A DNA stretch of 64,000 bases from Halospina denitrificans (GCF_004364635.1 NZ_SOAX01000002.1:620001-684000), one strand, 5' to 3'; shown: positions 16,950 to 25,394, counted from the first letter of the stretch. The notes: generated by a model from the letters alone, not told the origin. Made by a program: numbers and translations.

Positions 16950-18215
16950 ATGAGTAGTTTGAGTAAAGGCTCAACGGGTTCTTCCGAAAAAAAACACAAC
17001 GTTGTCATCGTCGGCGGCGGCGCTGCCGGGATATCGGTCGCTTCAAGCCTTCGCAAGCGGGACCGCTCATTGGATATTGCGGTTGTTGAGCCGGAATCCG
17101 TCCACCATTATCAGCCCGGCTGGACAATGGTGGGGGGCGGTGTCTTCCGGCCCGAAAGCACATCCAAGCCCATGCGCACCGTGATGCCGAAATTCGTCCA
17201 CTGGTACCAGAACACTGTCGCTTCCGTTGATCCTGAACGGAACCAGGTCCAGTTGAAGGATGGCTCAAACTTGGCTTATGACGCGCTGGTGCTTGCTCCA
17301 GGCCTGGAGTTGAACTGGGGCGCCATTGATGGCCTTGAGGAAACCATCGGAAAGAATGGAGTAACCTCAAACTACAGGCTGGGCTGCGCCGAATACACCT
17401 GGCAACTGGTCCAGTCGCTGAAAGGGGGCCGGGCCCTGTTCACCCAACCGCCGATGCCCATCAAGTGCGCCGGGGCTCCCCAGAAAGCCATGTACCTGTC
17501 ATCGGATCACTGGCTGAGGAGCGGCGCTATTGGCAACATTGACGTGCAATTCCATAACGCGGGTGCCGTGCTATTTGGCGTGAGCGATTACGTGCCCGCC
17601 CTTGAAGAGTATATCCGTCGGTACAACATCGGCCTTAACTTCCAGAGCAACCTGGTTGCCGTGGACGGTCCGGCAAAGAAAGCCACATTCCGCGTGACGG
17701 ACGGGGAAGGCAACAGCTGGGACCGTGAGGTCGAGTTCGATATGCTCCACGCCGTTCCACCCCAGCGCGCGCCGGCGTTTATACGGGATTCCGTGCTGGC
17801 GAATGATGCCGGATGGCTCAACCTGGAGGATGACACCCTTCGCCACAGGAATTACCCCAATGTCTTTGGGCTGGGGGATGCAAGCGGAACCTCCAATGCA
17901 AAGACGGCGGCAGCGGTGCGCAAACAGGCGCCTGTGGTGGCCGAGAACCTTGTATCGACGCTGCACAGCAAGCCGATGAAAGCGGCTTACCTCGGTTACG
18001 GCTCCTGTCCGCTCACCGTTGAAAAGGGGCGTATCGTGCTGGCTGAATTCGGGTACGGTGGCCAGCTGCAACCCACCTTCCCCAGGTGGATCAATGACGG
18101 CACCAGGGCGACCCGGGCAGCCTGGTTCCTGAAGGCCAAGCAACTGCCGGCGCTCTATTGGTATTTCATGCTGAAAGGCCTGGAATGGTTGGCCAAACCG
18201 GCAGCGCGGGGCTAG
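16950..18215 (+). CDS. Sulfide:quinone oxidoreductase-like FAD protein
   Basis: The 421-residue flavoprotein has an N-terminal Rossmann motif (VVIVGGGAAG, residues 18-27) and HHYQPGWTMVGGG, typical of the SQR/FCSD family. Redox cysteines are candidates in IKCAGAPQKAMYL and YGSCPLTV. The C-terminus has an amphipathic helix region suited to membrane attachment (ALYWYFMLKGLEW). The pattern is closest to the mitochondrial-type SQRs that pass sulfane sulfur to a thiol, which fits the persulfide dioxygenases beside it. ATG 16950 has GTGAGG upstream; GTG 16935 or ATG 16890 are possible alternatives. Substrate is inferred from family and context. Confidence 0.87.
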   Translation: MSSLSKGSTGSSEKKHNVVIVGGGAAGISVASSLRKRDRSLDIAVVEPESVHHYQPGWTMVGGGVFRPESTSKPMRTVMPKFVHWYQNTVASVDPERNQVQLKDGSNLAYDALVLAPGLELNWGAIDGLEETIGKNGVTSNYRLGCAEYTWQLVQSLKGGRALFTQPPMPIKCAGAPQKAMYLSSDHWLRSGAIGNIDVQFHNAGAVLFGVSDYVPALEEYIRRYNIGLNFQSNLVAVDGPAKKATFRVTDGEGNSWDREVEFDMLHAVPPQRAPAFIRDSVLANDAGWLNLEDDTLRHRNYPNVFGLGDASGTSNAKTAAAVRKQAPVVAENLVSTLHSKPMKAAYLGYGSCPLTVEKGRIVLAEFGYGGQLQPTFPRWINDGTRATRAAWFLKAKQLPALYWYFMLKGLEWLAKPAARG

Positions 18216-18220
18216 GGGGG

Positions 18221-18748
18221 TCAGGGCCTGATCACGCCTCTGTGGCGCAGGGCTTCCCGGAACCGTTCGGCACGCGCCTCGTTGACACCCATATCGCTGA
18301 TTCCCAGCATCGCCGCTGAACGCACCGCCAGGCGCTCTGCGCCCGATTCCGGAACCGGTTGGGGCTGGGCCAGCACCTCGAAGTAGTCAACGAAGCCGAA
18401 CAGATCGCTGTAAGCCTTGGCATAAAGGTAATGCCTGGATTCATCTTCCTCGACGATGCTGGTATTTGGCAGCTCAGCCACGGCCTGCCTGACCTCGGGC
18501 CAGGCCTGATCCACGGGCATGGCAAGCTCAAAGGCCGGGATAGCGTGCATGGAGCCTTCTTCCGCCTCAGTGGATACGCAGTTTGGAAGTGATGGGCATT
18601 CGCTCAGTGTGAGCTCGCCGCTTCCCATTTCCAGCGGTGACGTGGTCATGCAGCCCTGGAGCCCAGCGCCAACGAAGGCCATCAGCAGAAGCCTCCTGGC
18701 TGCACTACTGCCCGGGATTGCACTGAATGTACTCGCCTGTCTCTCCAT
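18221..18748 (-). CDS. DUF1499 family lipoprotein
   Basis: The 175-residue protein has a signal sequence ending in the lipobox LQGC (cysteine about residue 33). The DUF1499 hallmark CPSLPNCVST follows, then a single alpha/beta domain with SRHYLYAKAYSDLFGFVDYFEV. The function of DUF1499 is unknown. Members are widespread, small and often exported. It converges on the flavoprotein gene with 5 bases between the stops. The next gene on this strand (shikimate kinase-like) ends 38 bases upstream, so they could share a transcript. Confidence 0.8.
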   Translation of the reverse strand: MERQASTFSAIPGSSAARRLLLMAFVGAGLQGCMTTSPLEMGSGELTLSECPSLPNCVSTEAEEGSMHAIPAFELAMPVDQAWPEVRQAVAELPNTSIVEEDESRHYLYAKAYSDLFGFVDYFEVLAQPQPVPESGAERLAVRSAAMLGISDMGVNEARAERFREALRHRGVIRP

Positions 18749-18786
18749 GTTGTCTCCGGTTTCCTGTGATAAGGGAATCTGTTGGG

Positions 18787-19299
18787 TTATTGCACCTGGC
18801 TCAACCGCGCCAGGATGGCATCGCAGACCTGTTGCTGCGTCCGACCGTTGCCATCAACCGTCAGGTCTGCATATTGCTGATAGAGTGCGAGGCGCTCACC
18901 GAAAAGCTCATCAAGTGTCTGATCCGGGCGCTTGGATATGCCGCGAAGGCTGTAATCACCAATCCGCTGCCTGATTGAGGCCAGCGATACGTCGAGAAAG
19001 ACGATAACGCCGTCTTTTCCGAGGTGCTCCATGGCCCTGTGGCTGTAGACCGCACTGCCGCCCGTGGCGATCACGTGATCGGACACCGCCAGTGAGCTCA
19101 GCACCCGCTCCTCCTCATCACGCAACGCCTCATAGCCGCGCGTGTTGACGATCTGCTGCAGGGTGCAGCCGGTACTGCTCTGGATCAGCAGGTCCGTATC
19201 CACAAAGCCTTTTCCGCTTGCCTTGGCCAGCAGGACCCCAACCGTGCTTTTGCCGGAGCCCGGCATCCCGATCAGAACGATGTTGCTTTTATCTGCCAT
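18787..19299 (-). CDS. Shikimate kinase-like protein
   Basis: The 170-residue P-loop kinase has GMPGSGKST (Walker A), FVDTDLLIQSSTG with the shikimate-binding aspartate, GYEALRDEEERVL, and IATGGSAV (the GGG-type loop, here GGS). These match AroK/AroL, which phosphorylate shikimate in chorismate synthesis. It stands alone rather than beside aroB, so it is probably a second, AroL-like copy or a kinase with a related small-molecule substrate. The usual GGGAV loop is changed to GGSAV, which argues for caution on substrate. Confidence 0.82.
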   Translation of the reverse strand: MADKSNIVLIGMPGSGKSTVGVLLAKASGKGFVDTDLLIQSSTGCTLQQIVNTRGYEALRDEEERVLSSLAVSDHVIATGGSAVYSHRAMEHLGKDGVIVFLDVSLASIRQRIGDYSLRGISKRPDQTLDELFGERLALYQQYADLTVDGNGRTQQQVCDAILARLSQVQ

Positions 19300-19469
19300 G
19301 ACGGCTGCACCTCAGGCGGCGTCTCAGGGAGACCTTCATGGTAACCCCATTCCAGGATACCCATTAAGCACGGATTGGTCGCGGACCCACGGATTGTCGT
19401 ACGCATAGAGATGGGCACGAGACCAGAACCAGCTTGACTTGCTCCATTAATCAGCGGGAATCTAGACAA

Positions 19470-20279
19470 ATGGACATGCACAGAATATACAGAGCCATTG
19501 CCGGTTGGCGCCCCTTGATCCGTCGCAGCCCCCTAGTCCTGACGGCTGCCGCAATATTGCTGTTAACAGCGCTCCCCGCCCAGGCCGCCCGCCCTTCAAC
19601 CATTGTCACCTGGAAAGACTGGGGGCCCTATGTTGGCAAGCAGCTTCCGGACCGGGGCATTGCAAGCGCCATTGCCAGGGAGGCATTCGCCCCGATTGAC
19701 AAGGATGTCTCAGTCCAGTTTCGGCCTTGGAATCGTGCCTATCGAGAGGCCCGCAAGGGAATGCACCTCGGGGCATTCCCTTACGCCTACAACGAGGAGC
19801 GCGCCGAGGACTTCCTGTTCACGGCCCCCCTCTTCACGACGTCCATCCGTCTGTTCGCAACACGCAAACACATCGAGCCGAATACGCGGTTGAAGGCAAT
19901 TAAGGACCCCAGCGTCTGCTTACCCCAGGGTTATAACACCCGTGTCGCGGAAAGCCTTTTCAAGCAGACCCGTCTCGTGATCAAGCGCCCCAGGGCCATG
20001 GTGAACTGCATGCACATGCTCAGGTTTGGCCGCGTGGATCTGGTGCTTGTCTCGGAGCGCGTGGGCGAATTCATCATCAACCACGAACAGGAGCTGGCTC
20101 ATGAGGACTTCTTCATCCTGAGCCGCACTATCGAGACCCCTGTTCACATCATGGTGTCCAGAGCGCTTCCAGACCCGCAATCAGTGGTCAGCACACTGAA
20201 TGAACAGATTGCACGCATGAAAGCCAACGGTCGCATCCAGTCCGTGTTCGACCGCTTCGATGCCAATTCAGCGCAGTAG
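19470..20279 (+). CDS. Periplasmic solute-binding (SBP_bac_3-type) protein
   Basis: The 269-residue protein has a basic N-terminus and a signal peptide ending about ALPAQAA. It is followed by a two-lobed binding-protein pattern: TWKDWGPYVG, FRPWNRAYREARKGMHLGAFPY, EDFLFTAPLFTTSIRLFA. These resemble stand-alone periplasmic binding proteins related to amino-acid ABC receptors. No permease or ATPase gene is adjacent, so it may be an orphan receptor or act with an unlinked partner. The ATG at 19470 was chosen; a second ATG at 19476 is possible. Ligand unknown. Confidence 0.78.
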   Translation: MDMHRIYRAIAGWRPLIRRSPLVLTAAAILLLTALPAQAARPSTIVTWKDWGPYVGKQLPDRGIASAIAREAFAPIDKDVSVQFRPWNRAYREARKGMHLGAFPYAYNEERAEDFLFTAPLFTTSIRLFATRKHIEPNTRLKAIKDPSVCLPQGYNTRVAESLFKQTRLVIKRPRAMVNCMHMLRFGRVDLVLVSERVGEFIINHEQELAHEDFFILSRTIETPVHIMVSRALPDPQSVVSTLNEQIARMKANGRIQSVFDRFDANSAQ

Positions 20280-20345
20280 CGCCCTTCAAAGCTCATCCAC
20301 ATTGGCGAGCAGCTGGTCGGCATGCGCCAGCACTGGGGTTCGCTG

Positions 20346-21044
20346 TTACTCAAGGGCGAAAGTGACGCGCACCTCGGCTTGCGCACTCACCTCACCCGCC
20401 TCGAATTCATCCGGCTCACTGGCGCTCTCCCTGGTGTCAGCGGCCATCATCATGGGGCGCGGTCCGGGCTGTGATACCTGTTGCTCTTTGATCGAAATCA
20501 CCTGCCCGAGTTCACGGCCGGCGCTTTCCGCCAGGGAGCCGGCACGTCGGCGGGCGCTGCGGAAGGCCCCGGCCAGCGCCTGCTGCTCAGCGGTATCGCC
20601 CTCCTCCAGCCGGAAGTTCGCTACGGAAAGCCTCTGGGGCGAAGCCTCGGACAGTCGGGCGGTCCACTCCCCCAGCTCGCCAACCGGCAGCGCCAACAAC
20701 TCAACAGTGCGCGTTGCCTGGTAGCCCGCCAGGCTCCGTTCACCCTCGTCCCACCGGTACTGCGGGGAAACAGACAGGGAGCGCGCCTGCAGTTCCGCAC
20801 CTTCAGGCAATGAACCCCGCAATTCCTCGATCAAGGGATTCACCTTCGCCCGCAGGCGCTCACTGGCCTCGTAGGCGCCATCAGCCGTCACCTCAAACCC
20901 CAGGTGCAGATCCGCCAGTTCCGCGGGCAGCGTGATTTCACCGGTGCCGCTCACTTCGACGCTATGCGTTTCGGCGCCCTTGTCTCCGCTGCAGCCCACC
21001 AGCATCACCACGGCAGCAACCACCATAACCAATCGGTGACTCAT
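20346..21044 (-). CDS. SIMPL domain (DUF541) lipoprotein
   Basis: The 232-residue protein has a signal peptide ending in the lipobox LVGC, then the SIMPL/DUF541 pattern: VEVSGTGEITLPAELADLHLGF, a central helix pair, LSVSPQYRWDEG, and a C-terminal strand AEVRVTFALE. SIMPL proteins form periplasmic or outer-membrane-linked oligomers of unclear function, sometimes tied to stress. The start overlaps the stop of the upstream exonuclease gene as ATGA, so the two are translationally coupled. Confidence 0.87.
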   Translation of the reverse strand: MSHRLVMVVAAVVMLVGCSGDKGAETHSVEVSGTGEITLPAELADLHLGFEVTADGAYEASERLRAKVNPLIEELRGSLPEGAELQARSLSVSPQYRWDEGERSLAGYQATRTVELLALPVGELGEWTARLSEASPQRLSVANFRLEEGDTAEQQALAGAFRSARRRAGSLAESAGRELGQVISIKEQQVSQPGPRPMMMAADTRESASEPDEFEAGEVSAQAEVRVTFALE

Positions 21045-21538
21045 ACTTCCTCCTCATGAAATCCCTTTTGCCCGATCACGGACCGGACCAGTTCCGCCAT
21101 GCCCCGACAGTCCGCCAGGGCGCGATGGGGTGGCTCGAACCGCGATAGCGCCTCCCCGATTTCAATGGCATAACGGCTGCAGTAGATGGTTTCCAGTTGC
21201 TGGAGCCGCACCGGGTTATGGCTACCAACAGCCCCGAACAGCCGGCGCAGCCAGAAATCATCGAATGGCACCGCATCCGAAAACACCTCCTCCCCGCCCA
21301 GCCGCTGTTCAAGCTCACGCGCCACCGTCACAACATCCTGACCTTCACGCAGCAGCTCATCACGCGAGATGCCGTGGATCGCCTCCTCGGCATAATCATC
21401 CCAGTCCTCCCAGTCGCCCGCTGTCTCCGGATTGATAAACACACTCCAGGACTGCTCGCCGTCCAGCGAACACCAGGCGATCTCAATGGGATAGGACTCG
21501 GGGCCCAGGCCGCTGGCTTCAATATCGAGAATATACAT
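21041..21538 (-). CDS. 3'-5' exonuclease of the DnaQ/RNase T superfamily
   Basis: The 165-residue protein carries the DEDD-type motifs: DIEASG (Exo I) near residue 5, an acidic stretch and HGIS, PFDDFWLRRL (Exo II region), and HRALADCRGM (Exo III, with H and D). It is a small stand-alone exonuclease. DNA or RNA preference is not evident. The ATG at 21538 begins directly at the first strand and is preferred over upstream codons. It is coupled to the SIMPL gene by an ATGA overlap; no functional link between the two is known to me. Confidence 0.83.
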   Translation of the reverse strand: MYILDIEASGLGPESYPIEIAWCSLDGEQSWSVFINPETAGDWEDWDDYAEEAIHGISRDELLREGQDVVTVARELEQRLGGEEVFSDAVPFDDFWLRRLFGAVGSHNPVRLQQLETIYCSRYAIEIGEALSRFEPPHRALADCRGMAELVRSVIGQKGFHEEEV

Positions 21539-21685
21539 GGAACAACCGTCCTTCAGCTTGCCCGTATCATGACTCATCAGTCGCGCAGGACGAAGCTCGC
21601 CCCTTCAGCACCCGACTTGGTATCCTACGGGCCTTCAAGGTACCAATACCAGACGCCATTACATTGAAATGCCAGGGACGGCGCC

Positions 21686-21919
21686 ATGAATTTCCGAATC
21701 GTCAGCCCATTACGCAATATTGAAACCTTTGCTCGCGGTCAGGGTATACATGAGCTGGCTCGGCTGAAAAAGGTCTACGGACCTGGCAATTGGAGAAAGC
21801 GTAAGGGCCATGCGATAATCGAACTGGAATCTGGCGCCAGGGCTTTTGCGGAACTTCACTGGTACGAAGCTCACGGAATCGGCAGAAAAGAATTCAAGAT
21901 TAAACGATTACTGGACTGA
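21686..21919 (+). CDS. Small conserved-type hypothetical protein
   Basis: The 77-residue protein is basic and has no signal peptide. Its pattern (NFRIVSPLRNIETFARG.GI.ELARLKK.YG.GNWRKRKG.A..EL..G...AELHWYEAHGIGRKEFKIK) suggests a compact alpha/beta domain seen as a small ORF in many proteobacteria, but I cannot name the family. It is followed after 4 bases by another small gene on the same strand, so the two probably form a unit. A toxin-antitoxin role is possible from size and pairing but is not supported by any motif. Confidence 0.6.
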   Translation: MNFRIVSPLRNIETFARGQGIHELARLKKVYGPGNWRKRKGHAIIELESGARAFAELHWYEAHGIGRKEFKIKRLLD

Positions 21920-21923
21920 CACG

Positions 21924-22142
21924 ATGAGTCATCATTTCGCCATGTGTCTGAAAAACGAAGGCTACGAAGCGTCTCTGGAACCGCGCAAGCTCTATGAAGT
22001 ACTTCCGGATGCCAGCGCCGAGAAACAGGAAATGATCCGCGTGGTCGATGAGTCAGGTGAAGATTACCTCTATCCGGCCTCATGGTTCATACGGATGCCA
22101 TTGCCCGAGAGCGTTGAGCAGCAAATTGCCTCCTCTTTCTGA
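21924..22142 (+). CDS. Small hypothetical protein
   Basis: The 72-residue protein (begins MSHHFAMCLKNEGYEASLEPRKLYEVLPD) has an SH3-like pattern of short strands: KLYEVLPD..A......RVVDESGEDYLYPASWF. The residues VVDESGEDYLYP resemble small regulatory or accessory proteins of unknown role. It starts four bases after the preceding small gene, supporting real coding. No family can be named. Confidence 0.6.
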   Translation: MSHHFAMCLKNEGYEASLEPRKLYEVLPDASAEKQEMIRVVDESGEDYLYPASWFIRMPLPESVEQQIASSF

Positions 22143-22180
22143 ATCCAGGCTCAAGCCAGAGTTGCCGAACCGGGGATCGC

Positions 22181-22438
22181 TCACCCATCGCGGCGGATTT
22201 CCCGCGCGATAACCACCATTTCCCTCTTGCTCACCGCCACGGCGCCCCGGGCAATGGCCCGTTGTCGCTGCTCCGCCGTGATGTCGTAATGGGGGTGGCG
22301 CTCAACGCCGTCGAACCAGAGTACGTTCACCCCGAGTTGCCGGGCAAATTCATGGAGTTCGCTGAGATAATCAGCGCTCATGTGGTAGCGGCGCTTCTGG
22401 CGCCACCAGATTCCGGCATCATCTACATAAACCGCCAA
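22181..22438 (-). CDS. DUF4031 family protein
   Basis: The 85-residue protein begins MAVYVDDAGIWWR, the start typical of DUF4031 proteins, followed by a helix (ADYLSELHEFARQLG) and HYDITAEQRQRAIARGAVAVSKREM. Function is unknown. It is complete and monocistronic as far as can be seen. Confidence 0.82.
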   Translation of the reverse strand: MAVYVDDAGIWWRQKRRYHMSADYLSELHEFARQLGVNVLWFDGVERHPHYDITAEQRQRAIARGAVAVSKREMVVIAREIRRDG

Positions 22439-22586
22439 GCAACTCCCCCTTCCCGCTCAACAAGGCTCTTCACCGGTACTATGCCTTCCCGGCTTCCTTG
22501 AGCCCAGAGGATAATGGCTGGCTGATCGTCAGTCACGGCGTTACAGTGGATTCAGGCGTATAGCGGAGCTCACCTGTGAGGCGACC

Positions 22587-22823
22587 ATGAAAAAACTGAA
22601 AAATGAAAAAGAGATGGTCAAGAAAGCCATTGATGAAGGCATGAAGTATGGCGAAAACCGGGGTGTTGTGGAGTTCGAGGCCACGGATTCCCAGGAGGAG
22701 AAAATCGAGTACATTTACCGACTCCTGGTGCACGACAACGTGATCCAGCCCATTCCGGAAGACCAGATCTCGCAGAAGGCCATGAAGCACAAGCTGGCGA
22801 TCTGGGCCTCCAAGCTCAAGTAA
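22587..22823 (+). CDS. DUF5062-like small protein
   Basis: The 78-residue, mostly helical protein begins MKKLKNEKEMVKKAIDEG and ends AMKHKLAIWASKLK. This matches my recollection of the DUF5062 pattern (MKKLKNE..LLKKA..., with a C-terminal KHKL.IW). No enzymatic motif is present. The family occurs in marine gammaproteobacteria and is uncharacterised. A GTGAGG ribosome binding site precedes the ATG. Confidence 0.65.
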   Translation: MKKLKNEKEMVKKAIDEGMKYGENRGVVEFEATDSQEEKIEYIYRLLVHDNVIQPIPEDQISQKAMKHKLAIWASKLK

Positions 22824-22907
22824 ACCGGGTATTCACCGCGACGTATTGCACGAAGCCCGCCTATTGTTCGTACAGGGTTGGTACTGGATTGGAAAAGGAG
22901 CGACACC

Positions 22908-23516
22908 ATGCAGGAGGACCGCTTAACCTGGCTGCTTCGAAAGGGGATGCTTGCCCTGCCCGTCATACTGGTTCTGGCACTGGCACGGTGCGGCGGTGAC
23001 ACGGCCGGTAGTGGCGAAGAGACCACCACCGAAGAGTCAAGTGAACCAAACGCAAGCCAGCAGGCTACTGAGCCGGAGCCGGAGCCGGAGCCGGAGAAAC
23101 AGGACACCCAGGCGCAGACCGGGGACTCAACAAAGAAACGGGACCCGGAGGAATTCACTGCCGGCGAGATCAAGGCCGCGATGCGCGAGCACATTGAAAA
23201 CCGCACGCAGATGGGCAACCCCGGCGTATTCGAGATCACGGACCCGCGAACCAGCCAGACGCTCGAGCTCCGTTTCCAGAAGATCCATGACCCGGTGCGC
23301 ACCATGGGCGATGGCCATTACTTCGCGTGCACCAACTTCGCCGCCATTGGTGATCCCTACAAGACCTATGACCTGGATTTCTGGCTACAGGTCCATGACG
23401 GTGAGCTGGTGGTCTATGAGGAGAACGTCCACAAGCTGCCCGTGCATGAGCATGGCGAATGGGTCCAGCAACCGCGCTATAACTTCGTGAATGACCGGAT
23501 CAACCTGCTCCGGTAG
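22908..23516 (+). CDS. Exported hypothetical protein with acidic repeat linker
   Basis: The 202-residue protein has a hydrophobic segment (GMLALPVILVLALARCGG). A cysteine follows it, but arginine at -1 makes a poor lipobox, so lipidation is doubtful. Residues 38-85 are a low-complexity Thr/Glu/Pro linker with an EPEPEPEPE run. The C-terminal domain of about 115 residues (EFTAGEIKAAMREHIENRTQ...) contains HYFACTNFAAIGDPYKTYDLDFWL and looks like a small compact domain I cannot name. GGAAAAGGAG is a good ribosome binding site. Confidence 0.65.
   Translation: MQEDRLTWLLRKGMLALPVILVLALARCGGDTAGSGEETTTEESSEPNASQQATEPEPEPEPEKQDTQAQTGDSTKKRDPEEFTAGEIKAAMREHIENRTQMGNPGVFEITDPRTSQTLELRFQKIHDPVRTMGDGHYFACTNFAAIGDPYKTYDLDFWLQVHDGELVVYEENVHKLPVHEHGEWVQQPRYNFVNDRINLLR
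23072..23095 (+). repeat. GCCGGA hexamer x4 inside coding sequence
   Basis: Four perfect tandem copies of GCCGGA encode the EPEPEPEP run in the linker of the exported protein. The period of two codons keeps the frame under slippage, so copy number could vary between strains without breaking the gene. Confidence 0.9.
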
Positions 23517-23560
23517 CCGCCCTTGAACGAGCGGCACTGGAGCGTATCGGAGCTGGCACT

Positions 23561-24370
23561 ATGGACGACCTGAAGCTGCCCCTCTTTCTCGGCGGATTCG
23601 CGCTCTTCTTCCTGATCGAGAGCCTGGCGGCCAAACGCCCCTGGCAGGAACCGCGCGGACAACGGCTCCGGATGCATGCCGGTATGGCGGTATTCAACAC
23701 TGTGGCCCTCAAGCTCATCATCCTGGCGCCCTTCCTGTACTGGACGGAATACATTGCCAGCCAGGGTTGGGGACTGGCGCCCATGCTGGGCTACAGCGGT
23801 TTTGGCGGCATCATTGCCACCATCATCGTGCTGGATATGTTCGACTACTGGTGGCACCGCTTCAATCATCGGGTTGGACTGCTCTGGCGCTTCCACAAGG
23901 TGCACCATGTTGATACCCATGTGGACGTCACCACGGCCCTGCGTTTCCACCCGGGTGAGCTCTTCATCTCCTTTTTCGTGAAACTGGTCTGGATCGCCGT
24001 CTGGGGGCCGAGCCTGGTGGCCTTCGCCGCGTTCGAGATTGCGGTAAGCATGGCCAGCCAGTTCCATCACTCGAACATTGATTTCCCGGACCGCTGGGAA
24101 CGTGTCCTGCGCCTGTTCATCGTGACGCCGCGCTTCCACACCAGCCACCACACGGTTTCCCGGCGAACCGGGGACGCCAACTTTGCCACCATCTTCATCA
24201 TCTGGGATCACCTTTTCGGTACCTACAGGGAGCCCGATGAAACGGAAATGAAGGAACTCGGTCTGGCCGAGGGGCGTGACGACTACCTGTCGTTTGTCAC
24301 CTGGCTGACCGAGCCATTCGCCCAGCGCAACCAGAACCAGGATGATCCGGAGCGACAATCAACGACGTAG
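23561..24370 (+). CDS. Sterol desaturase / fatty acid hydroxylase family protein
   Basis: The 269-residue membrane protein has four or more hydrophobic segments and the di-iron histidine clusters of the family: WHRFNH, HKVHH, FHHSN and HTSHH. These membrane-bound di-iron oxygenases hydroxylate or desaturate lipids such as fatty acids, sterols or carotenoids. In bacteria the substrate is usually unknown. No carotenoid genes are near. It stands alone on the plus strand. Confidence 0.88.
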   Translation: MDDLKLPLFLGGFALFFLIESLAAKRPWQEPRGQRLRMHAGMAVFNTVALKLIILAPFLYWTEYIASQGWGLAPMLGYSGFGGIIATIIVLDMFDYWWHRFNHRVGLLWRFHKVHHVDTHVDVTTALRFHPGELFISFFVKLVWIAVWGPSLVAFAAFEIAVSMASQFHHSNIDFPDRWERVLRLFIVTPRFHTSHHTVSRRTGDANFATIFIIWDHLFGTYREPDETEMKELGLAEGRDDYLSFVTWLTEPFAQRNQNQDDPERQSTT

Positions 24371-24461
24371 AACCTGTAAGTGCTTGACTGAAGAGGCGCA
24401 GGCCCCGACAGTCTGAAGTGCATGACCGAAGGATACTTTCCATCAATAAGGAGAAGAAAGC

Positions 24462-24746
24462 ATGAAACGTTTCCATTCCATAGCGACAGTGCTCGCGATT
24501 CTCGCGGGTCTTGCATTCGGTGGCCCGGCGCTGGCGTCCAGCCACGGCGATGAACACGCCGGTGACAGTGCCGAAACCGAAGAGCAGGCGGAAGACGAGC
24601 ATGCCGGTGATGAAGCAAAGTCCGAGCATGATGAGAAGCGCAAGTCCGACAAACGCGACGAGGAAAAAGCTGAATCCGACGAGCATGCCGGCGAGGCGGC
24701 TGAATCCGACGAGGAGGACGAACACGCCGGTGATTCCAGCTGGTAA
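24462..24746 (+). CDS. Small secreted acidic histidine-bearing repeat protein
   Basis: The 94-residue protein has a signal peptide (ends about GGPALASS). The mature part of about 68 residues is almost only D, E, A, G, K, S and H. The unit (D/E)EHAG(D/E) occurs five times, separated by highly charged spacers. It has no cysteine, so no disulfides or lipidation. Regularly spaced histidines among carboxylates suggest divalent-metal binding or simple charge shielding in a salty periplasm. No family is known to me. AAGGAGAAG lies at a good distance before the ATG. Confidence 0.7.
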   Translation: MKRFHSIATVLAILAGLAFGGPALASSHGDEHAGDSAETEEQAEDEHAGDEAKSEHDEKRKSDKRDEEKAESDEHAGEAAESDEEDEHAGDSSW

Positions 24747-24861
24747 ACACTGAGCCAGCCGGTTCCGATGACGCTGCTTGCGCAGTTAAAGCAGGTCATC
24801 GGCTTTCCTTTCAGCCCCTTACCTTCGAAACCCCACGTCCGCAGACCGAAAAGAGCACACA

Positions 24862-25308
24862 ATGCAGACAATCGTCGTTGAACGCACCATCAACGCCCCC
24901 ATCGAGCAGGTCTTCGAGCTGCTGAGTGACCACGCAAACTACAGGGAGTTCGACGGCATCCGTGATTCCTGGCTTATCAAAGAAGGCCCCCGGGAACGCA
25001 ACGGGGATGGCGCCGTGCGTCGCATTGATCTGGGCGCGGTCTGGTTCGAGGAGGAGATCAGTAATTTCCACAGACCCACGACCATGGATTATCGGATCCT
25101 GCGCTCACGCCCACCGATTGAGCATGAAAGCGGACGCATCCGCCTGGAAGAGACCGGGCAGGGAACGAAGGTCACCTGGACGTCCGTCTTCCGCATTCGT
25201 ATTCCACTGATTGGGCGGGTTCTGTCACCGGTTGCGGCGAAGGCGGGAACAAAGGCCTTTGGCAGTATGCTCAAGGCGATTGACCGGCGGCTGACTGCCG
25301 GCGGCTGA
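24862..25308 (+). CDS. SRPBCC family protein
   Basis: The 148-residue protein is a START-like domain: MQTIVVERTINAPIEQVFELLSDHANYREF is the typical first strand and helix pair of polyketide cyclase/dehydrase proteins. It ends with a helix (AAKAGTKAFGSMLKAIDRRL). Members bind hydrophobic ligands. No catalytic assignment is possible. It is distantly similar in fold, not sequence, to the protein at 2962-3426. Confidence 0.82.
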   Translation: MQTIVVERTINAPIEQVFELLSDHANYREFDGIRDSWLIKEGPRERNGDGAVRRIDLGAVWFEEEISNFHRPTTMDYRILRSRPPIEHESGRIRLEETGQGTKVTWTSVFRIRIPLIGRVLSPVAAKAGTKAFGSMLKAIDRRLTAGG

Positions 25309-25394
25309 AGGGAGGGAGCTGGATAACGCCCTATCCCGCCATTAGGATTCAGACGTCATCCAGCCATTCCAGCCTCACGGGCTACATCAGCTCA

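Noticed and set aside
23072-23095. Tandem hexamers as a CRISPR or regulatory repeat
   Set aside because: The units are contiguous with no spacers and simply encode Glu-Pro repeats in frame.
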